Below are positions 26,616 to 35,648 of a DNA stretch of 64,000 nt, piece after piece (within the stretch, counting starts at the first letter, position 1; each line of letters begins with the position of its first letter). The DNA is from Rodentibacter ratti (GTDB taxonomy: Bacteria; Pseudomonadota; Gammaproteobacteria; Enterobacterales; Pasteurellaceae): assembly GCF_002000485.1 (NCBI RefSeq), contig NZ_MLAJ01000005.1, positions 137,806-201,805 of the forward strand, in the 5' to 3' direction. The notes beneath the pieces are model-generated. The model ran no database searches, was not told where the DNA came from, and saw only the letters and a list, made by a program, of their open reading frames with translations. Both the position numbers and the translations under genes were made by a program.

Positions 26616-26633
26616 TGTAAATTCGAGTTTACA
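26616..26633. promoter_or_regulatory. Perfect TyrR-type box
   Basis: TGTAAATTCGAGTTTACA is exactly TGTAAA-N6-TTTACA, the strong TyrR box consensus. It lies 54 bases before the RidA-family gene and 41 before the YwiC-like gene, in the divergent region. Confidence 0.6.
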
Positions 26634-26646
26634 GGAGTAGAATGTT

Positions 26647-26661
26647 CGAGAATTATTCTCA
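26647..26661. promoter_or_regulatory. Fur-like palindrome
   Basis: CGAGAATTATTCTCA contains the perfect GAGAAT-T-ATTCTC and matches the 7-1-7 Fur core TGATAAT-N-ATTATCA at most positions. It lies 13-27 bases before the YwiC-like start. Confidence 0.5.
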
Positions 26662-26673
26662 CTTTAGGTTAAT

Positions 26674-27396
26674 ATGAAGCTGTTAATTTCTAATCAACAT
26701 GGTGCCGTTGTCATGGCATTACTACCTTTCTTTTACGGAATGTTGCTTAGCAGTCCTGTGTGGGCGCATGCCTTTTTATTGATTGCATGGTTCTCGCTTT
26801 ATTTGATGTCTTATCCTTTTTTAAATTTGTTCAAAGGTAAAAATGTCGAGCAATATCGAAAATGGACTCTCATTTATGGGCTGGCAACACTCATTTTCTC
26901 CCTTCCTGCATTGTTTTATAACTGGCAAATTCTTTGTTTTATCGTGGCAATGTTGCCTTTTGTTTTAGTGAATATCTATTACATTAAGCAAAAAGATGAA
27001 CGTAATTTATTGAATGATCTTGCCGGAATTGCCATTTTTGCTCTTGCCGGAATGGGCGCATATTATTTTCCTGAGCGTACTTTTGATATGAAAATTTGCT
27101 GGGTTGCCATTTATCCTTCATTGTTTTTCATCGGTACAACAATTTATGTGAAATCAATGATGCGTGAACGGAAAAATCGGAAATATTTACGCGCATCTAT
27201 TCTTTTTCACTCTTTCCTCGTCGCATATTTTGTCGGAACGGGGCAATTTTATCTTGCATCAGCATTTTTTATCGGTTGGCTCCGTGCAATTTATTTACCG
27301 CATAAGAAACTTTCTGTTAAACAAATCGGTCTAACGGAATTCGTAATAACGGCTATTTTCTTTGTATTTCTTTTACTCGGCACATTAACAGGATAA
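26674..27396 (+). CDS. YwiC-like integral membrane protein
   Basis: A 240-residue hydrophobic protein with about seven predicted membrane helices (for example [20 protein letters not shown] near 15 and [17 protein letters not shown] near 67). It fits the YwiC-like family, whose function is not established; a homologue with the same neighbours occurs in H. influenzae. There is no signal peptide or catalytic motif. The Sel1 protein gene begins four bases after its stop, and the LTA-synthase-like gene follows, so these form an operon. TyrR-type and Fur-like sites in the leader suggest regulation by aromatic amino acids or iron; this is inference. Confidence 0.82.
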   Translation: MKLLISNQHGAVVMALLPFFYGMLLSSPVWAHAFLLIAWFSLYLMSYPFLNLFKGKNVEQYRKWTLIYGLATLIFSLPALFYNWQILCFIVAMLPFVLVNIYYIKQKDERNLLNDLAGIAIFALAGMGAYYFPERTFDMKICWVAIYPSLFFIGTTIYVKSMMRERKNRKYLRASILFHSFLVAYFVGTGQFYLASAFFIGWLRAIYLPHKKLSVKQIGLTEFVITAIFFVFLLLGTLTG

Positions 27397-27400
27397 TTTA

Positions 27401-28066
27401 ATGAAAAAATCACTCGTTATTTTTACCGCACTTTTGGGGCTTTCAAGCACTTTTTCGAGCTATGCCGAAGAAGCGAAAATGAAAGACAAATTAACGGATC
27501 AACAACGTATGAATATCGCACAGGATTTTGCCAATAAACAAGATTGGCGGGCTGTATTTGAAATTATGCGTCCTCTCGCACTAGAAGGAAATGTCCAAGC
27601 GCAGGGCAATTTAGGGATGCTTTATAATCTTGGTCGTGGCGTGGAGAAAGATAAAGAAAAAGCTTATTGGTGGTTTAGTGAAGCCGCAGAGATGGGAAGT
27701 ATCCGAGCCATTAATAATTTGGCGATGATGTATTACAGTGGTGATTATGTGAAAAAGGATATTCCACAAGCCATAAAATTATTTGAAACTACGGCAAAAG
27801 CCAAAGATTTGGATGCCATGATGATGTTGGCTGAAATTTATCTTAAGCAAAAAGACGGAGCAAAATCCTTTGAATGGGTTAAAAAAGCTTCGGATTTAGA
27901 GAATCCTGATGCCAAATTACGTTTGGGTATTTACTACGAAAAAGGTATTGGTACTTCAATGAATAAACCTCTTGCGGCATTAATTTATCGTGAGATTTTG
28001 GTTTCAAACGGTATGCCGAATGAAATCAAGCAAGCAGCTGAGCAAAGATTAAGGAATCTTTACTGA
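27401..28066 (+). CDS. Periplasmic Sel1-repeat protein
   Basis: A 221-residue secreted protein. A signal peptide [16 protein letters not shown] is cleaved after SYA near 22; a USS encodes its TALL part. Four to five Sel1/TPR-like helical repeats follow between about 55 and 205 (for example [20 protein letters not shown] and [18 protein letters not shown]). Such repeats form protein-binding solenoids; no catalytic motif is present. It is the middle gene of the operon between a YwiC-like membrane protein and an LTA-synthase-like enzyme, so it may assist an envelope process with them. The partner is unknown. Confidence 0.88.
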   Translation: MKKSLVIFTALLGLSSTFSSYAEEAKMKDKLTDQQRMNIAQDFANKQDWRAVFEIMRPLALEGNVQAQGNLGMLYNLGRGVEKDKEKAYWWFSEAAEMGSIRAINNLAMMYYSGDYVKKDIPQAIKLFETTAKAKDLDAMMMLAEIYLKQKDGAKSFEWVKKASDLENPDAKLRLGIYYEKGIGTSMNKPLAALIYREILVSNGMPNEIKQAAEQRLRNLY

Positions 28067-28099
28067 GCATAATATCCCTAACAATAAGAATATTTTTTT

Positions 28100-30028
28100 A
28101 TGAAAAAAACACGTTTTCCCTTATTTCCAATCGTCGTTTTTGTATTTATCAACCTCATTATTTTTTCTTTGTCCCGTTTGGGTTTATCTTTATGGCAAAT
28201 GGAACGTGTTTCCGCTGTAAATGGATGGGGAGAATTATTCTTACAGGGATTACGTATTGACATTGTGGCATTATGCTACTTATTTGGCGTACCGGCATTA
28301 TTCACGGTGTTTTTCCACACCAGTGATTTATGGAAAAAGATCCTGCGAATTTGGCTGACATTTAGTAGTGTTTTCATTATTTTTATGGAAATTGCGACGC
28401 CGGCATTTATTGAAACCTACGATTATCGACCAAACCGCCTGTTTATTGAGTACTTAATTTACCCTAAAGAAGTTTTTTCAATGCTGATGGAAGGGCATCT
28501 AAGTGCGGTCATTTTTAGCCTCGTTTTTACTGCCTTAGCTACACTGATTTATTGGAAAATATCCGGTTGGGTGGTGAAAAATTTACGCCCGATGAGCTGG
28601 AAATTCCGCCCGATTGTGGCACTGTTGGTGATAGCGGTGAGTTTTATCGGCGCACGTTCAAGCCTTCAGCACCGAGGGATTAACCCTGCTATGGTGGCAT
28701 TTTCTTCCGATGCATTAGTGAATTCTTTAGTATTAAATTCCGGTTATTCAGTAGTTTATGCCGCACAGCAATTCAAGGATGAAGAAAAATCCTCTGAAAT
28801 ATACGGTAAAATGGATACAGATGAAATGTTACACATGGTGAAAACTGCTCGTGGTAGAGCAGTGAGTGATTATATTTCTGAAAAATTCCCGACATTAACT
28901 AAAAATATCGCAACCTATCAAGGTAAACCTAAAAATATTGTCATCATATTACAAGAAAGCCTTGGTGCACAGTTTATCGGTACCCTAGGCGGTAAACCTC
29001 TTTCACCAAATATTGATAGATTGGCTAAAGAAGGCTGGTTATTTGAAAATATCTATGCTACGGGAACCCGTTCTGTGCGAGGTATTGAAGCGGTAACTAC
29101 GGGCTTTACGCCAACGCCGGCACGTGCAGTGGTCAAACTCAATAATGCACAAAGTAATTTTTTCACCATTGCCGATTTTTTAGCTAAACAAGGCTATGAA
29201 ACCTCATTTATTTATGGCGGTGAAAAGCACTTTGATAACATGGCAAGTTTTTTCTATGGCAATGGATTTAAAACGATTATTGATCAGCAAGACTATCAAA
29301 ATCCGAAATTCACCGCCACTTGGGGTGTGAGTGATGAAGATTTGTTTGATAAAGCGGATGAAACGTTTACAAAACTGCAAAATGAGGGAAAACCTTTTTT
29401 CAGTCTGGTATTTAGTTCTAGTAATCACGATCCTTTTGAATTTCCCGATGGAAAAATTGAATTATATGAGCAACCAAAGGCGACACGAAATAATAGCGCA
29501 AAATATGCGGATTATGCCGTTGGACATTTTTTCAATTTAGCGAAAAAATCCAATTATTGGAAAGATACGATTTTCTTAGTAATTGCCGATCATGATTCAA
29601 GAGCCGCCGGTGCCTCATTAGTACCAATTAAAAACTTCCATATTCCCGCATTGATTTTAGGTGAGGGAATTGAACCACGCCGTGATAATCGTTTAGTTAG
29701 CCAAATTGATATGCCGACAACATTATTATCTTTAGCAGGTGTGAGCGGTAATTATCCGATGATAGGTTATGATTTAACGCAAAATGTCAATCCTGATCGT
29801 GCCATTATGCAATTTGATCAAACTCAAGCTTTAATGAAAGGAAATCGTGATGTGGTGATTCAAATGCCAAACAAAACCGCACAAGGTTATTATTATGATA
29901 AAGCCACAGACACATTGACTGCCAAAAGTGTATCGGAAGAAATGAAAAAAGAAGCACTAGCCTATGCTTTGTTGGGAAGTTATCTATACAAAAATCGCTT
30001 GTATCAAACAGGAGATGAAAATAAGTAA
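28100..30028 (+). CDS. LTA-synthase/phosphoglycerol-transferase-like membrane enzyme
   Basis: A 642-residue inner-membrane protein. Five membrane helices span about 8-180, followed by a periplasmic alkaline-phosphatase-superfamily domain from about 275. Motifs are VIILQESLG (Glu286, metal), ATGTRSVRG (Thr321 or Thr323 as nucleophile), SSNHDPF, and IADHDSRA (late Asp/His metal pair). The family includes LtaS, OpgB and lipid A or sugar phosphoglycerol/phosphoethanolamine transferases. In a Gram-negative without LTA the likely substrate is a glycan or LPS, but this cannot be told from sequence. It is the last gene of the operon with the Sel1 protein, 33 bases upstream. Confidence 0.9.
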   Translation: MKKTRFPLFPIVVFVFINLIIFSLSRLGLSLWQMERVSAVNGWGELFLQGLRIDIVALCYLFGVPALFTVFFHTSDLWKKILRIWLTFSSVFIIFMEIATPAFIETYDYRPNRLFIEYLIYPKEVFSMLMEGHLSAVIFSLVFTALATLIYWKISGWVVKNLRPMSWKFRPIVALLVIAVSFIGARSSLQHRGINPAMVAFSSDALVNSLVLNSGYSVVYAAQQFKDEEKSSEIYGKMDTDEMLHMVKTARGRAVSDYISEKFPTLTKNIATYQGKPKNIVIILQESLGAQFIGTLGGKPLSPNIDRLAKEGWLFENIYATGTRSVRGIEAVTTGFTPTPARAVVKLNNAQSNFFTIADFLAKQGYETSFIYGGEKHFDNMASFFYGNGFKTIIDQQDYQNPKFTATWGVSDEDLFDKADETFTKLQNEGKPFFSLVFSSSNHDPFEFPDGKIELYEQPKATRNNSAKYADYAVGHFFNLAKKSNYWKDTIFLVIADHDSRAAGASLVPIKNFHIPALILGEGIEPRRDNRLVSQIDMPTTLLSLAGVSGNYPMIGYDLTQNVNPDRAIMQFDQTQALMKGNRDVVIQMPNKTAQGYYYDKATDTLTAKSVSEEMKKEALAYALLGSYLYKNRLYQTGDENK

Positions 30029-30044
30029 AGTGATGGGTAACAAA

Positions 30045-30066
30045 TAGTGGGCATCAAAGCCCACTA
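30045..30066. terminator. Hairpin between LTA-synthase-like gene and ohr
   Basis: TAGTGGGC-N6-GCCCACTA, an 8-bp GC-rich stem between two convergent genes. The T-tract is weak on both sides, so the terminator role is likely but not certain. Confidence 0.6.
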
Positions 30067-30074
30067 TCACAACT

Positions 30075-30506
30075 TTATAAATCAAAAGTTTGAATTAAAT
30101 TTACATGCAAGCGAACCTCAACATTACCACGAATCGCATTAGAATAAGGGCAAACCTCATGGGCTCGTTGGATTAACGTACGAGCCTCCTCCTCATTTAA
30201 CCCTGCAACGGTAATGGTAATGTCTAAATCTAAGCCAAATGCACCATCTACCTTCTGACCAATTCCCACGGTAACATTGGTCGAAGATTTAGTTGGTTTT
30301 AAGCCTAACGTTGGCGCAACGTGATTCATTGCACTATCAAAGCACGCCGCATAGCCCATTGCAAAAAGTTGTTCTGGGTTCGTGCCTTGCTTACCGTTTT
30401 CGTTTTGAAATCCAACCAAATCAAACCCGATTGAATGGTCATCGACTTGAGTATGCCCATCACGTCCACCCGTTGCAGTTGCTGAAGTTTTATAAAAGAT
30501 TTTCAT
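30075..30506 (-). CDS. ohr: Organic hydroperoxide resistance protein Ohr
   Basis: A 143-residue thiol peroxidase of the OsmC/Ohr family. Catalytic cysteines are Cys55 (GYAACFDSA) and Cys119 (EVCPYSNA), with Arg15 and Glu45 (PEQLF) near the active site. The length and PYSNA motif favour Ohr over OsmC. It reduces organic and fatty-acid hydroperoxides with lipoylated proteins. AAAGAGGAAAAACG is the ribosome site. An AraC-type regulator is divergent 107 bases away; the usual MarR-type OhrR is not next to it, so regulation may differ from the standard model. Confidence 0.94.
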   Translation of the reverse strand: MKIFYKTSATATGGRDGHTQVDDHSIGFDLVGFQNENGKQGTNPEQLFAMGYAACFDSAMNHVAPTLGLKPTKSSTNVTVGIGQKVDGAFGLDLDITITVAGLNEEEARTLIQRAHEVCPYSNAIRGNVEVRLHVNLIQTFDL

Positions 30507-30570
30507 CGTTTTTCCTCTTTGTTAAGTTACTTAAGATAGGGTTATTTTATTGAGTTTAAATTTGAAGTGG

Positions 30571-30576
30571 TATAAT
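30571..30576 (+). promoter_or_regulatory. Extended -10 promoter of the AraC-type gene
   Basis: TATAAT preceded by TGG, so TGG-TATAAT (TG at 30568-30569). TTGAGT at about 30550 is a possible -35 with a 15-base spacer. Confidence 0.55.
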
Positions 30577-30608
30577 ATTTCTGCAAAACACTTGCCTATT
30601 TCTACAAA
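30576..30608 (+). promoter_or_regulatory. Direct repeat, possible AraC-type operator
   Basis: TATTTCTGCAAA (30576-30587) and TATTTCTACAAA (30597-30608) match in 11 of 12 bases and are 21 bases apart start to start, two helical turns on the same face, as AraC-family dimers prefer. They lie between the -10 box and the start. Confidence 0.5.
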
Positions 30609-30613
30609 TTCTT

Positions 30614-31510
30614 ATGTTTTCACGCTCATTTATTCAACGTGTTTTAAATGTTATTCCTCATAATGATAGTTATATTTCTCCAATTAAAGGCTTGATTATT
30701 CGTCATTCTGATCGACCTTTTTCTTATGAGGGGATTATCCAAGAACCCAGTATTTGCATTGTATTAACGGGTGAAAGAGAGGTTCAACTTGGCGATCAAT
30801 GTTACCAATTTAATAGCCAACACTATATGTTTTGCCCCGTAAATGTACCCATGTGTGGTGAAATTAAACAGGCAACGGTAAATGAGCCGTTTTTAGTGAT
30901 GTCACTGAAAATAGATATTCCAATGGTTCAAAAAATTCTTTGGGAGCAAACTGCGCTGCCTATCTCAAAAAATGAAAGCAAGGACGGCTTTGGAAAATGG
31001 AAACTTGATCAAAATTTAGGGCAGGCTTTTGAACGGCTTTTGCTCTTGCATGAAAATCCAAGAGATATTGATTTTCTTGCACCTTTAATTCAACAAGAAA
31101 TTTACTATCGTTTGTTAACGGGTGAACAAGATCAAAAGCTCAAACAAATGGCAAGTGTTGATTCAAATACCCATAAAATTGCGAGAGCAACGGAGTATTT
31201 ACGCCAACATTTGCAAGAAATCGTTACGATTGAGACGCTTGCAACATTATGTGGCATGTCGGTTTCCGGCTTTCACAGCCATTTCAAAAAAATAACAACC
31301 ATGTCGCCACTTCAATATCAAAAATCTTTGCGTTTAATGGAGGCCAAGCGATTGATTGTGCAGGAAAATCGCCTAGCCAGTGAAGCGGCATTTCAGGTGG
31401 GATACGAAAGTGCGAGTCAGTTTAGCCGAGAGTATAAACGGAAGTTTGGTTGTTGCCCAAAAGATGAGGGGAAACTTAGAGGTAAAATTATTGAAACTCG
31501 CATATTATAA
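30614..31510 (+). CDS. AraC-family transcriptional regulator
   Basis: A 298-residue regulator. The N-terminal cupin-like sensor (about 20-160) is of the AraC_N (YqhC-like) type, with EPSICIVLTGEREVQLGD near 44-61. Two helix-turn-helix motifs lie in the C-terminal 100 residues: IETLATLCGMSVSGFHSHFK near 206-225, then EAAFQVGYESASQFSREYKR. YqhC-type regulators respond to aldehydes or other electrophiles, and the divergent ohr suggests a peroxide or aldehyde response. It has its own extended -10 promoter and a possible tandem operator. The effector is unknown. Confidence 0.88.
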   Translation: MFSRSFIQRVLNVIPHNDSYISPIKGLIIRHSDRPFSYEGIIQEPSICIVLTGEREVQLGDQCYQFNSQHYMFCPVNVPMCGEIKQATVNEPFLVMSLKIDIPMVQKILWEQTALPISKNESKDGFGKWKLDQNLGQAFERLLLLHENPRDIDFLAPLIQQEIYYRLLTGEQDQKLKQMASVDSNTHKIARATEYLRQHLQEIVTIETLATLCGMSVSGFHSHFKKITTMSPLQYQKSLRLMEAKRLIVQENRLASEAAFQVGYESASQFSREYKRKFGCCPKDEGKLRGKIIETRIL

Positions 31511-31588
31511 ACCTTTAAACGCTACCTTATTTTTTTAAATTGGTGTTATGCAACCGTTTAACCGAATTTTTAACCGCACTTTTAGGGA

Positions 31589-32911
31589 TTATTCTTTATT
31601 ATTTTTCGCTAAACCTACGCCAACATAGCCACGTTCACGCATTATTACTTCTTTTGATTTACGTATCATGCTTTCGATAGTCATCCCTTGCACGAGGATA
31701 GAGAAGGTCACTACGGCGTAGGTCATTCCCAAAATGAGATCGCGTACATCCATATCTAAACCTTCAATGTAAGATTGTCCCATAGGAATAGAAAGTGCCA
31801 TTGCCAGCGCCAATCCACCGCGTAATGCCCCCCAAGTCAGCACTCGTAGGGTATAAGGATTGTATTTGCGATAGCGTTTCATCACTTGGAAAGGAAGCCA
31901 TACACTGATGTAACGGCAAATCAAACAAACCGGAATGGCGAGGAGGATCAAAATCAAACCTTGCCATGACACATGAATCAGGAGAATGGCTAAGCCGATT
32001 AAAATAAATAAAAGTGAATTTAAGAAGTGATCGATCATTTCCCAGAAATGATTGAAATAATGCCGGCTTTGTTTTGAAAATCCGGTGTAACGTGTCCAGT
32101 TACCGATTAAAATACCGGCAACCACCATCGCAAGTGCACCGGAAACATGAAGTAAATTCGCTAACATAAAACCGGCAGTGGGGATTGTCAGTGTCAACAA
32201 AATTTCTAAGGAGCCGTCATCGGTTGCAGAAATTAAATAATGCGCAAGTAAGCCGAGAACAAAACCAAAAGCAATACCACCTAGGGCCTCTTTAAAAAAG
32301 AGATGTAATACACCGCCGGCAGTTGGTTCTTGCCCTCCGAAGGCAACAGCAAAAACAGTAGTAAAAATCACTAGTCCGATCCCATCATTAAATAAAGATT
32401 CACCTTCAACCTGCATCGCTAAACGTTTTGGTGCTTTTAAGTTTTTAATAATGGCGAGTACGGCGATGGGGTCGTCAGGGGAGATTAATGCACCGAATAA
32501 AATGCAGTAGATTAAATCAATATGCCAACCGAATAATTGACAGAGACCATAAAGCATAAAACCGATAAAAAAAGTAGAAGCAAAGGTAGAAAAGAGAGCG
32601 AAGGTAGTGATTTCCCATTTTTGGTTTTTTAATACCGGGAGTTTAATGCCTAATGCACCGGCAAAAAGTAAGAAACCGAGAATACCGTTTAATAAGAAAT
32701 CTTTAAAATTAATTCGTTCAACGACTTTTGTTGCAATCTCATCTAAATTAAACCAATTTAAATATCCTAATAAAACCAATATTAAAGAGCCCAGCATAGA
32801 AGTCGCAGTAATCGCAATAGTGTATTGAATATTATCGTTGATCTTTCGTGTAATAAAACTAATTAAAATGGCGATAGTGGCAAGAAAACAGAGATAGGTG
32901 TAAATATTCAT
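31589..32911 (-). CDS. Na+/H+ antiporter, CPA1 (NhaP-like)
   Basis: A 440-residue inner-membrane protein with about twelve helices. The CPA1 signature is present: FGALISPDDPIAVLAI near 137-152 with the paired Asp residues that bind the cation, then EGESLFNDGIGLVIF near 169-183. The late RVLTWGALRGGLALAMALSI block has the conserved Arg. The absence of a long soluble C-terminal domain argues for the NhaP group rather than YjbQ or GerN types. It exchanges cytoplasmic Na+ or K+ for H+. It is a lone gene divergent from the EEP-family gene; ion preference is inferred. Confidence 0.9.
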   Translation of the reverse strand: MNIYTYLCFLATIAILISFITRKINDNIQYTIAITATSMLGSLILVLLGYLNWFNLDEIATKVVERINFKDFLLNGILGFLLFAGALGIKLPVLKNQKWEITTFALFSTFASTFFIGFMLYGLCQLFGWHIDLIYCILFGALISPDDPIAVLAIIKNLKAPKRLAMQVEGESLFNDGIGLVIFTTVFAVAFGGQEPTAGGVLHLFFKEALGGIAFGFVLGLLAHYLISATDDGSLEILLTLTIPTAGFMLANLLHVSGALAMVVAGILIGNWTRYTGFSKQSRHYFNHFWEMIDHFLNSLLFILIGLAILLIHVSWQGLILILLAIPVCLICRYISVWLPFQVMKRYRKYNPYTLRVLTWGALRGGLALAMALSIPMGQSYIEGLDMDVRDLILGMTYAVVTFSILVQGMTIESMIRKSKEVIMRERGYVGVGLAKNNKE

Positions 32912-32957
32912 GGTTTAGTTCCAAACTAAGAATAATAGGCATGATTAAATTAAGTGT

Positions 32958-32985
32958 TTGTCTAGTATAAGCAAACTGCTATCAT
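32958..32985 (+). promoter_or_regulatory. Promoter of the EEP-family gene
   Basis: TTGTCT (32958-32963), a 16-base spacer and TATCAT (32980-32985), 32 bases before the ATG. Confidence 0.55.
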
Positions 32986-33016
32986 TTATAAAGTTTGGAT
33001 TGAGAGAAATAAAATA

Positions 33017-33856
33017 ATGAAAGAGATTAATAAAATTTTTGCGTTTTTACTCGTGGTAGGTATTGCATTTGGAATTTATATTTTTAGTCAATTTCGTATT
33101 TTTGAATCACTCCAAATTAATTTAAAAACGCCCTCTCAATTTTCTTTTACTCCTATAAATACATTTTGTTTTTCCCGTAAGGAATCCATGCCCGGCTTAG
33201 AAAAAAAACATATTCGATTATTAAGTTGGAATATTCATAAAGGGGTGGATAAAGGCTGGCAGCAAGATTTAGTCAGTTTTTCACAAAATCAAGATTTTGT
33301 ACTTTTGCAAGAAGCTACGCCCGAACAAAATTTACCTTCGTTTTCCACCGCACTTTCTATTTCAAGTTTTGCTTATAAAGGGCAGCAATCAGGTGTGAAA
33401 ACGTTCAGTCAATTTGTGCCGAAAAGCTATTGCGGCATTTCGCAGCCTGAACCTTGGATTCGCATTCCAAAAGTTGCTAGTGTGATGTCATTTCCATTGA
33501 ATAATGGCAATGAATTATTTGTTATCAACGCCCATTTAATCAATTTTGAGTGGGGCGTCAAAGCCTACCGTGAGCAGTTAGAACGGATATTTTCTCTCAT
33601 TCCTTCCTATCAAAGTGCGGTTATTTTGGCAGGCGATTTTAATGCGTGGAATGCGGAGAGGAAACGGATTTTAGATGAATTTATTGTGAAAAAGGGGTTA
33701 AGTGAAGTGTCTTTTCCTCAGGATGAACGGGTACGATTTTTTCATTATCCGCTTGATTATGTATTTGTTCGGGGAATGAAAGTCTTGACAGCAAAGTCGA
33801 AAAAAGTCACCACATCTGATCATTCACCGATTTGGGTTGAATTAATTCCAAAATAG
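33017..33856 (+). CDS. Endonuclease/exonuclease/phosphatase-family protein (YafD-like)
   Basis: A 279-residue protein with an N-terminal membrane anchor (FAFLLVVGIAFGIYIFS, about 8-24) and an EEP-fold catalytic domain from about 65. Motifs are LLSWNIHKG (Asn for metal), LLQEAT (Glu), VINAHL, LAGDFNAW (Asp and Asn) and SDHSPIWVE (Asp-His pair). All catalytic positions of the family are present, so it should be active, but the family contains nucleases, phosphatases and sphingomyelinases. YafD of E. coli is the closest match in layout; substrate unknown. A USS lies near 33345 and 33612. Confidence 0.88.
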   Translation: MKEINKIFAFLLVVGIAFGIYIFSQFRIFESLQINLKTPSQFSFTPINTFCFSRKESMPGLEKKHIRLLSWNIHKGVDKGWQQDLVSFSQNQDFVLLQEATPEQNLPSFSTALSISSFAYKGQQSGVKTFSQFVPKSYCGISQPEPWIRIPKVASVMSFPLNNGNELFVINAHLINFEWGVKAYREQLERIFSLIPSYQSAVILAGDFNAWNAERKRILDEFIVKKGLSEVSFPQDERVRFFHYPLDYVFVRGMKVLTAKSKKVTTSDHSPIWVELIPK

Positions 33857-33932
33857 TGGAAGCAGGTATCAGCATACGATTTAGTAGCGAAAAAACACTC
33901 TGAAAATCAACCGCACTTTTTTGTTTATTTTT

Positions 33933-33948
33933 TGTGATCCCTATCACA
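33933..33948 (+). promoter_or_regulatory. CRP core site upstream of pntAB
   Basis: TGTGA-TCCCTA-TCACA, a perfect CRP core with six-base spacer, about 150 bases before the pntA ATG. TGA-TACAGT at 33997-34005 is a possible extended -10, which would put the site near -71, a class I position. Confidence 0.7.
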
Positions 33949-34099
33949 ATATATTGTAAAAACAGTTAAAAAATATATCTCATTTTAATTGAAAAATGAT
34001 ACAGTTAGCGAGATCTGACTTTTTGTCATTTATCGGAAGAATGAAGCTAAATTCATTCAACAAAATCATCAACCCAATCATCAAACAGAGGGAAACAGT

Positions 34100-35638
34100 A
34101 TGTTAATTGGTGTACCAAGAGAACTGCTTGATAATGAAGCGCGTGTGGCGGCAACGCCGAAAACGGTTCAGCAAATCCTGAAATTGGGCTTTGAGGTGAT
34201 CGTAGAACACGATGCAGGCTTTAAAGCAAGTTTTGAGGATCAGGCATTTGTAGAGGCAGGCGCAAAAATCGGCACGGCAGCCGAGATTTGGCAATCGGAT
34301 ATCATTTTTAAAGTGAATCCGCCAACCGATGACGAAATCGCACAAATGAAAGAAGGGGCAACGCTGGTGAGTTTCATTTGGCGTGCGCAAAATCCTGAGT
34401 TAATGCAAAAATTAACGGCGAAAAAAATCAATGTACTTGCAATGGATGCGGTTCCGCGTATTTCACGTGCACAAGCCTTGGATGCACTCAGTTCGATGGC
34501 GAATATTTCCGGCTACCGTGCGGTGATTGAAGCGGCACACGAGTTTGGTAGTTTCTTCACCGGACAAATTACCGCAGCCGGTAAAGTCCCGCCGGCGAAA
34601 GTATTGGTGATTGGTGCGGGTGTAGCCGGTTTGGCTGCGATTGGTGCGGCTAACAGCCTTGGTGCTATTGTTCGAGCGTTTGACTCTCGTCCTGAAGTAA
34701 AAGAACAAGTGCAAAGTATGGGCGCTAGTTTCTTAGAAATTGACTTCAAAGAAGAGGGCGGTAGCGGCGATGGCTATGCGAAAGTAATGTCCGATGAGTT
34801 TAACCGCCGTGCGATGGAACTTTACGCTGAACAAGCCAAAGAAGTAGATATTATCATTACAACAGCGGCGATCCCGGGTAAACCGGCACCACGTTTAATT
34901 ACCAAAGAAATGGTGGATTCAATGAAACCGGGCTCGGTGATTGTGGACTTAGCTGCCGCAACAGGCGGTAACTGCGAATATACCGAAGCGGGTAAAGTGG
35001 TGACCACGGAAAATCAAGTGAAAGTGATTGGTTATACGGATTTCCCAAGCCGTTTACCAACCCAATCTTCCCAACTTTACGGCACAAACCTTGTCAATTT
35101 GTTGAAATTGTTATGCAAAGAGAAAGACGGCAATATCAATATTGATTTTGAGGATGTGGTGTTACGTGGTGTAACCGTGGTGCGTGATGGGGAAGAAATT
35201 CCACCGGCACAAATTCAAGTATCTGCACAGCCAAAACAAGAGGCAAAAGCGGCGCCTGTTGCGGAGAAAAAAGAAGCGAAACCGACTGATCCTCGAGTGA
35301 AATACGGTGTGATGGCAGGTGTCGGCGTATTATTCCTCTGGCTGGCTTCTGTTGCACCGGCGGCATTTTTATCGCATTTTACCGTGTTCGTATTGGCGTG
35401 CGTGGTGGGCTATTATGTGGTTTGGAATGTCAGCCATGCCCTTCATACCCCATTAATGGCGGTTACTAATGCCATTTCAGGCATCATTATTGTGGGGGCG
35501 TTATTACAAATTCGTCAGCCGTCAGGCAACCTCTTTATTGATGCGCTCGCCTTTGTGGCAATTTTAGTGGCAAGCATCAATATTTTTGGTGGCTTCCGTG
35601 TCACACAACGTATGTTAGCAATGTTTAGAAAAGGTTAA
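34100..35638 (+). CDS. pntA: NAD(P) transhydrogenase subunit alpha PntA
   Basis: A 512-residue subunit of the proton-translocating transhydrogenase, which makes NADPH from NADH using the proton gradient. Domain I (about 1-370) binds NAD(H): the Rossmann motif [15 protein letters not shown] is near 172-186, with [13 protein letters not shown] after it. A linker rich in Ala/Lys/Glu (about 373-398) leads to the membrane part with about four helices (about 405-500). The length equals E. coli PntA. pntB starts 10 bases after the stop. A perfect CRP core at 33933-33948 suggests control by cAMP-CRP. Confidence 0.97.
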   Translation: MLIGVPRELLDNEARVAATPKTVQQILKLGFEVIVEHDAGFKASFEDQAFVEAGAKIGTAAEIWQSDIIFKVNPPTDDEIAQMKEGATLVSFIWRAQNPELMQKLTAKKINVLAMDAVPRISRAQALDALSSMANISGYRAVIEAAHEFGSFFTGQITAAGKVPPAKVLVIGAGVAGLAAIGAANSLGAIVRAFDSRPEVKEQVQSMGASFLEIDFKEEGGSGDGYAKVMSDEFNRRAMELYAEQAKEVDIIITTAAIPGKPAPRLITKEMVDSMKPGSVIVDLAAATGGNCEYTEAGKVVTTENQVKVIGYTDFPSRLPTQSSQLYGTNLVNLLKLLCKEKDGNINIDFEDVVLRGVTVVRDGEEIPPAQIQVSAQPKQEAKAAPVAEKKEAKPTDPRVKYGVMAGVGVLFLWLASVAPAAFLSHFTVFVLACVVGYYVVWNVSHALHTPLMAVTNAISGIIIVGALLQIRQPSGNLFIDALAFVAILVASINIFGGFRVTQRMLAMFRKG

Positions 35639-35648
35639 GGAGATCGCA

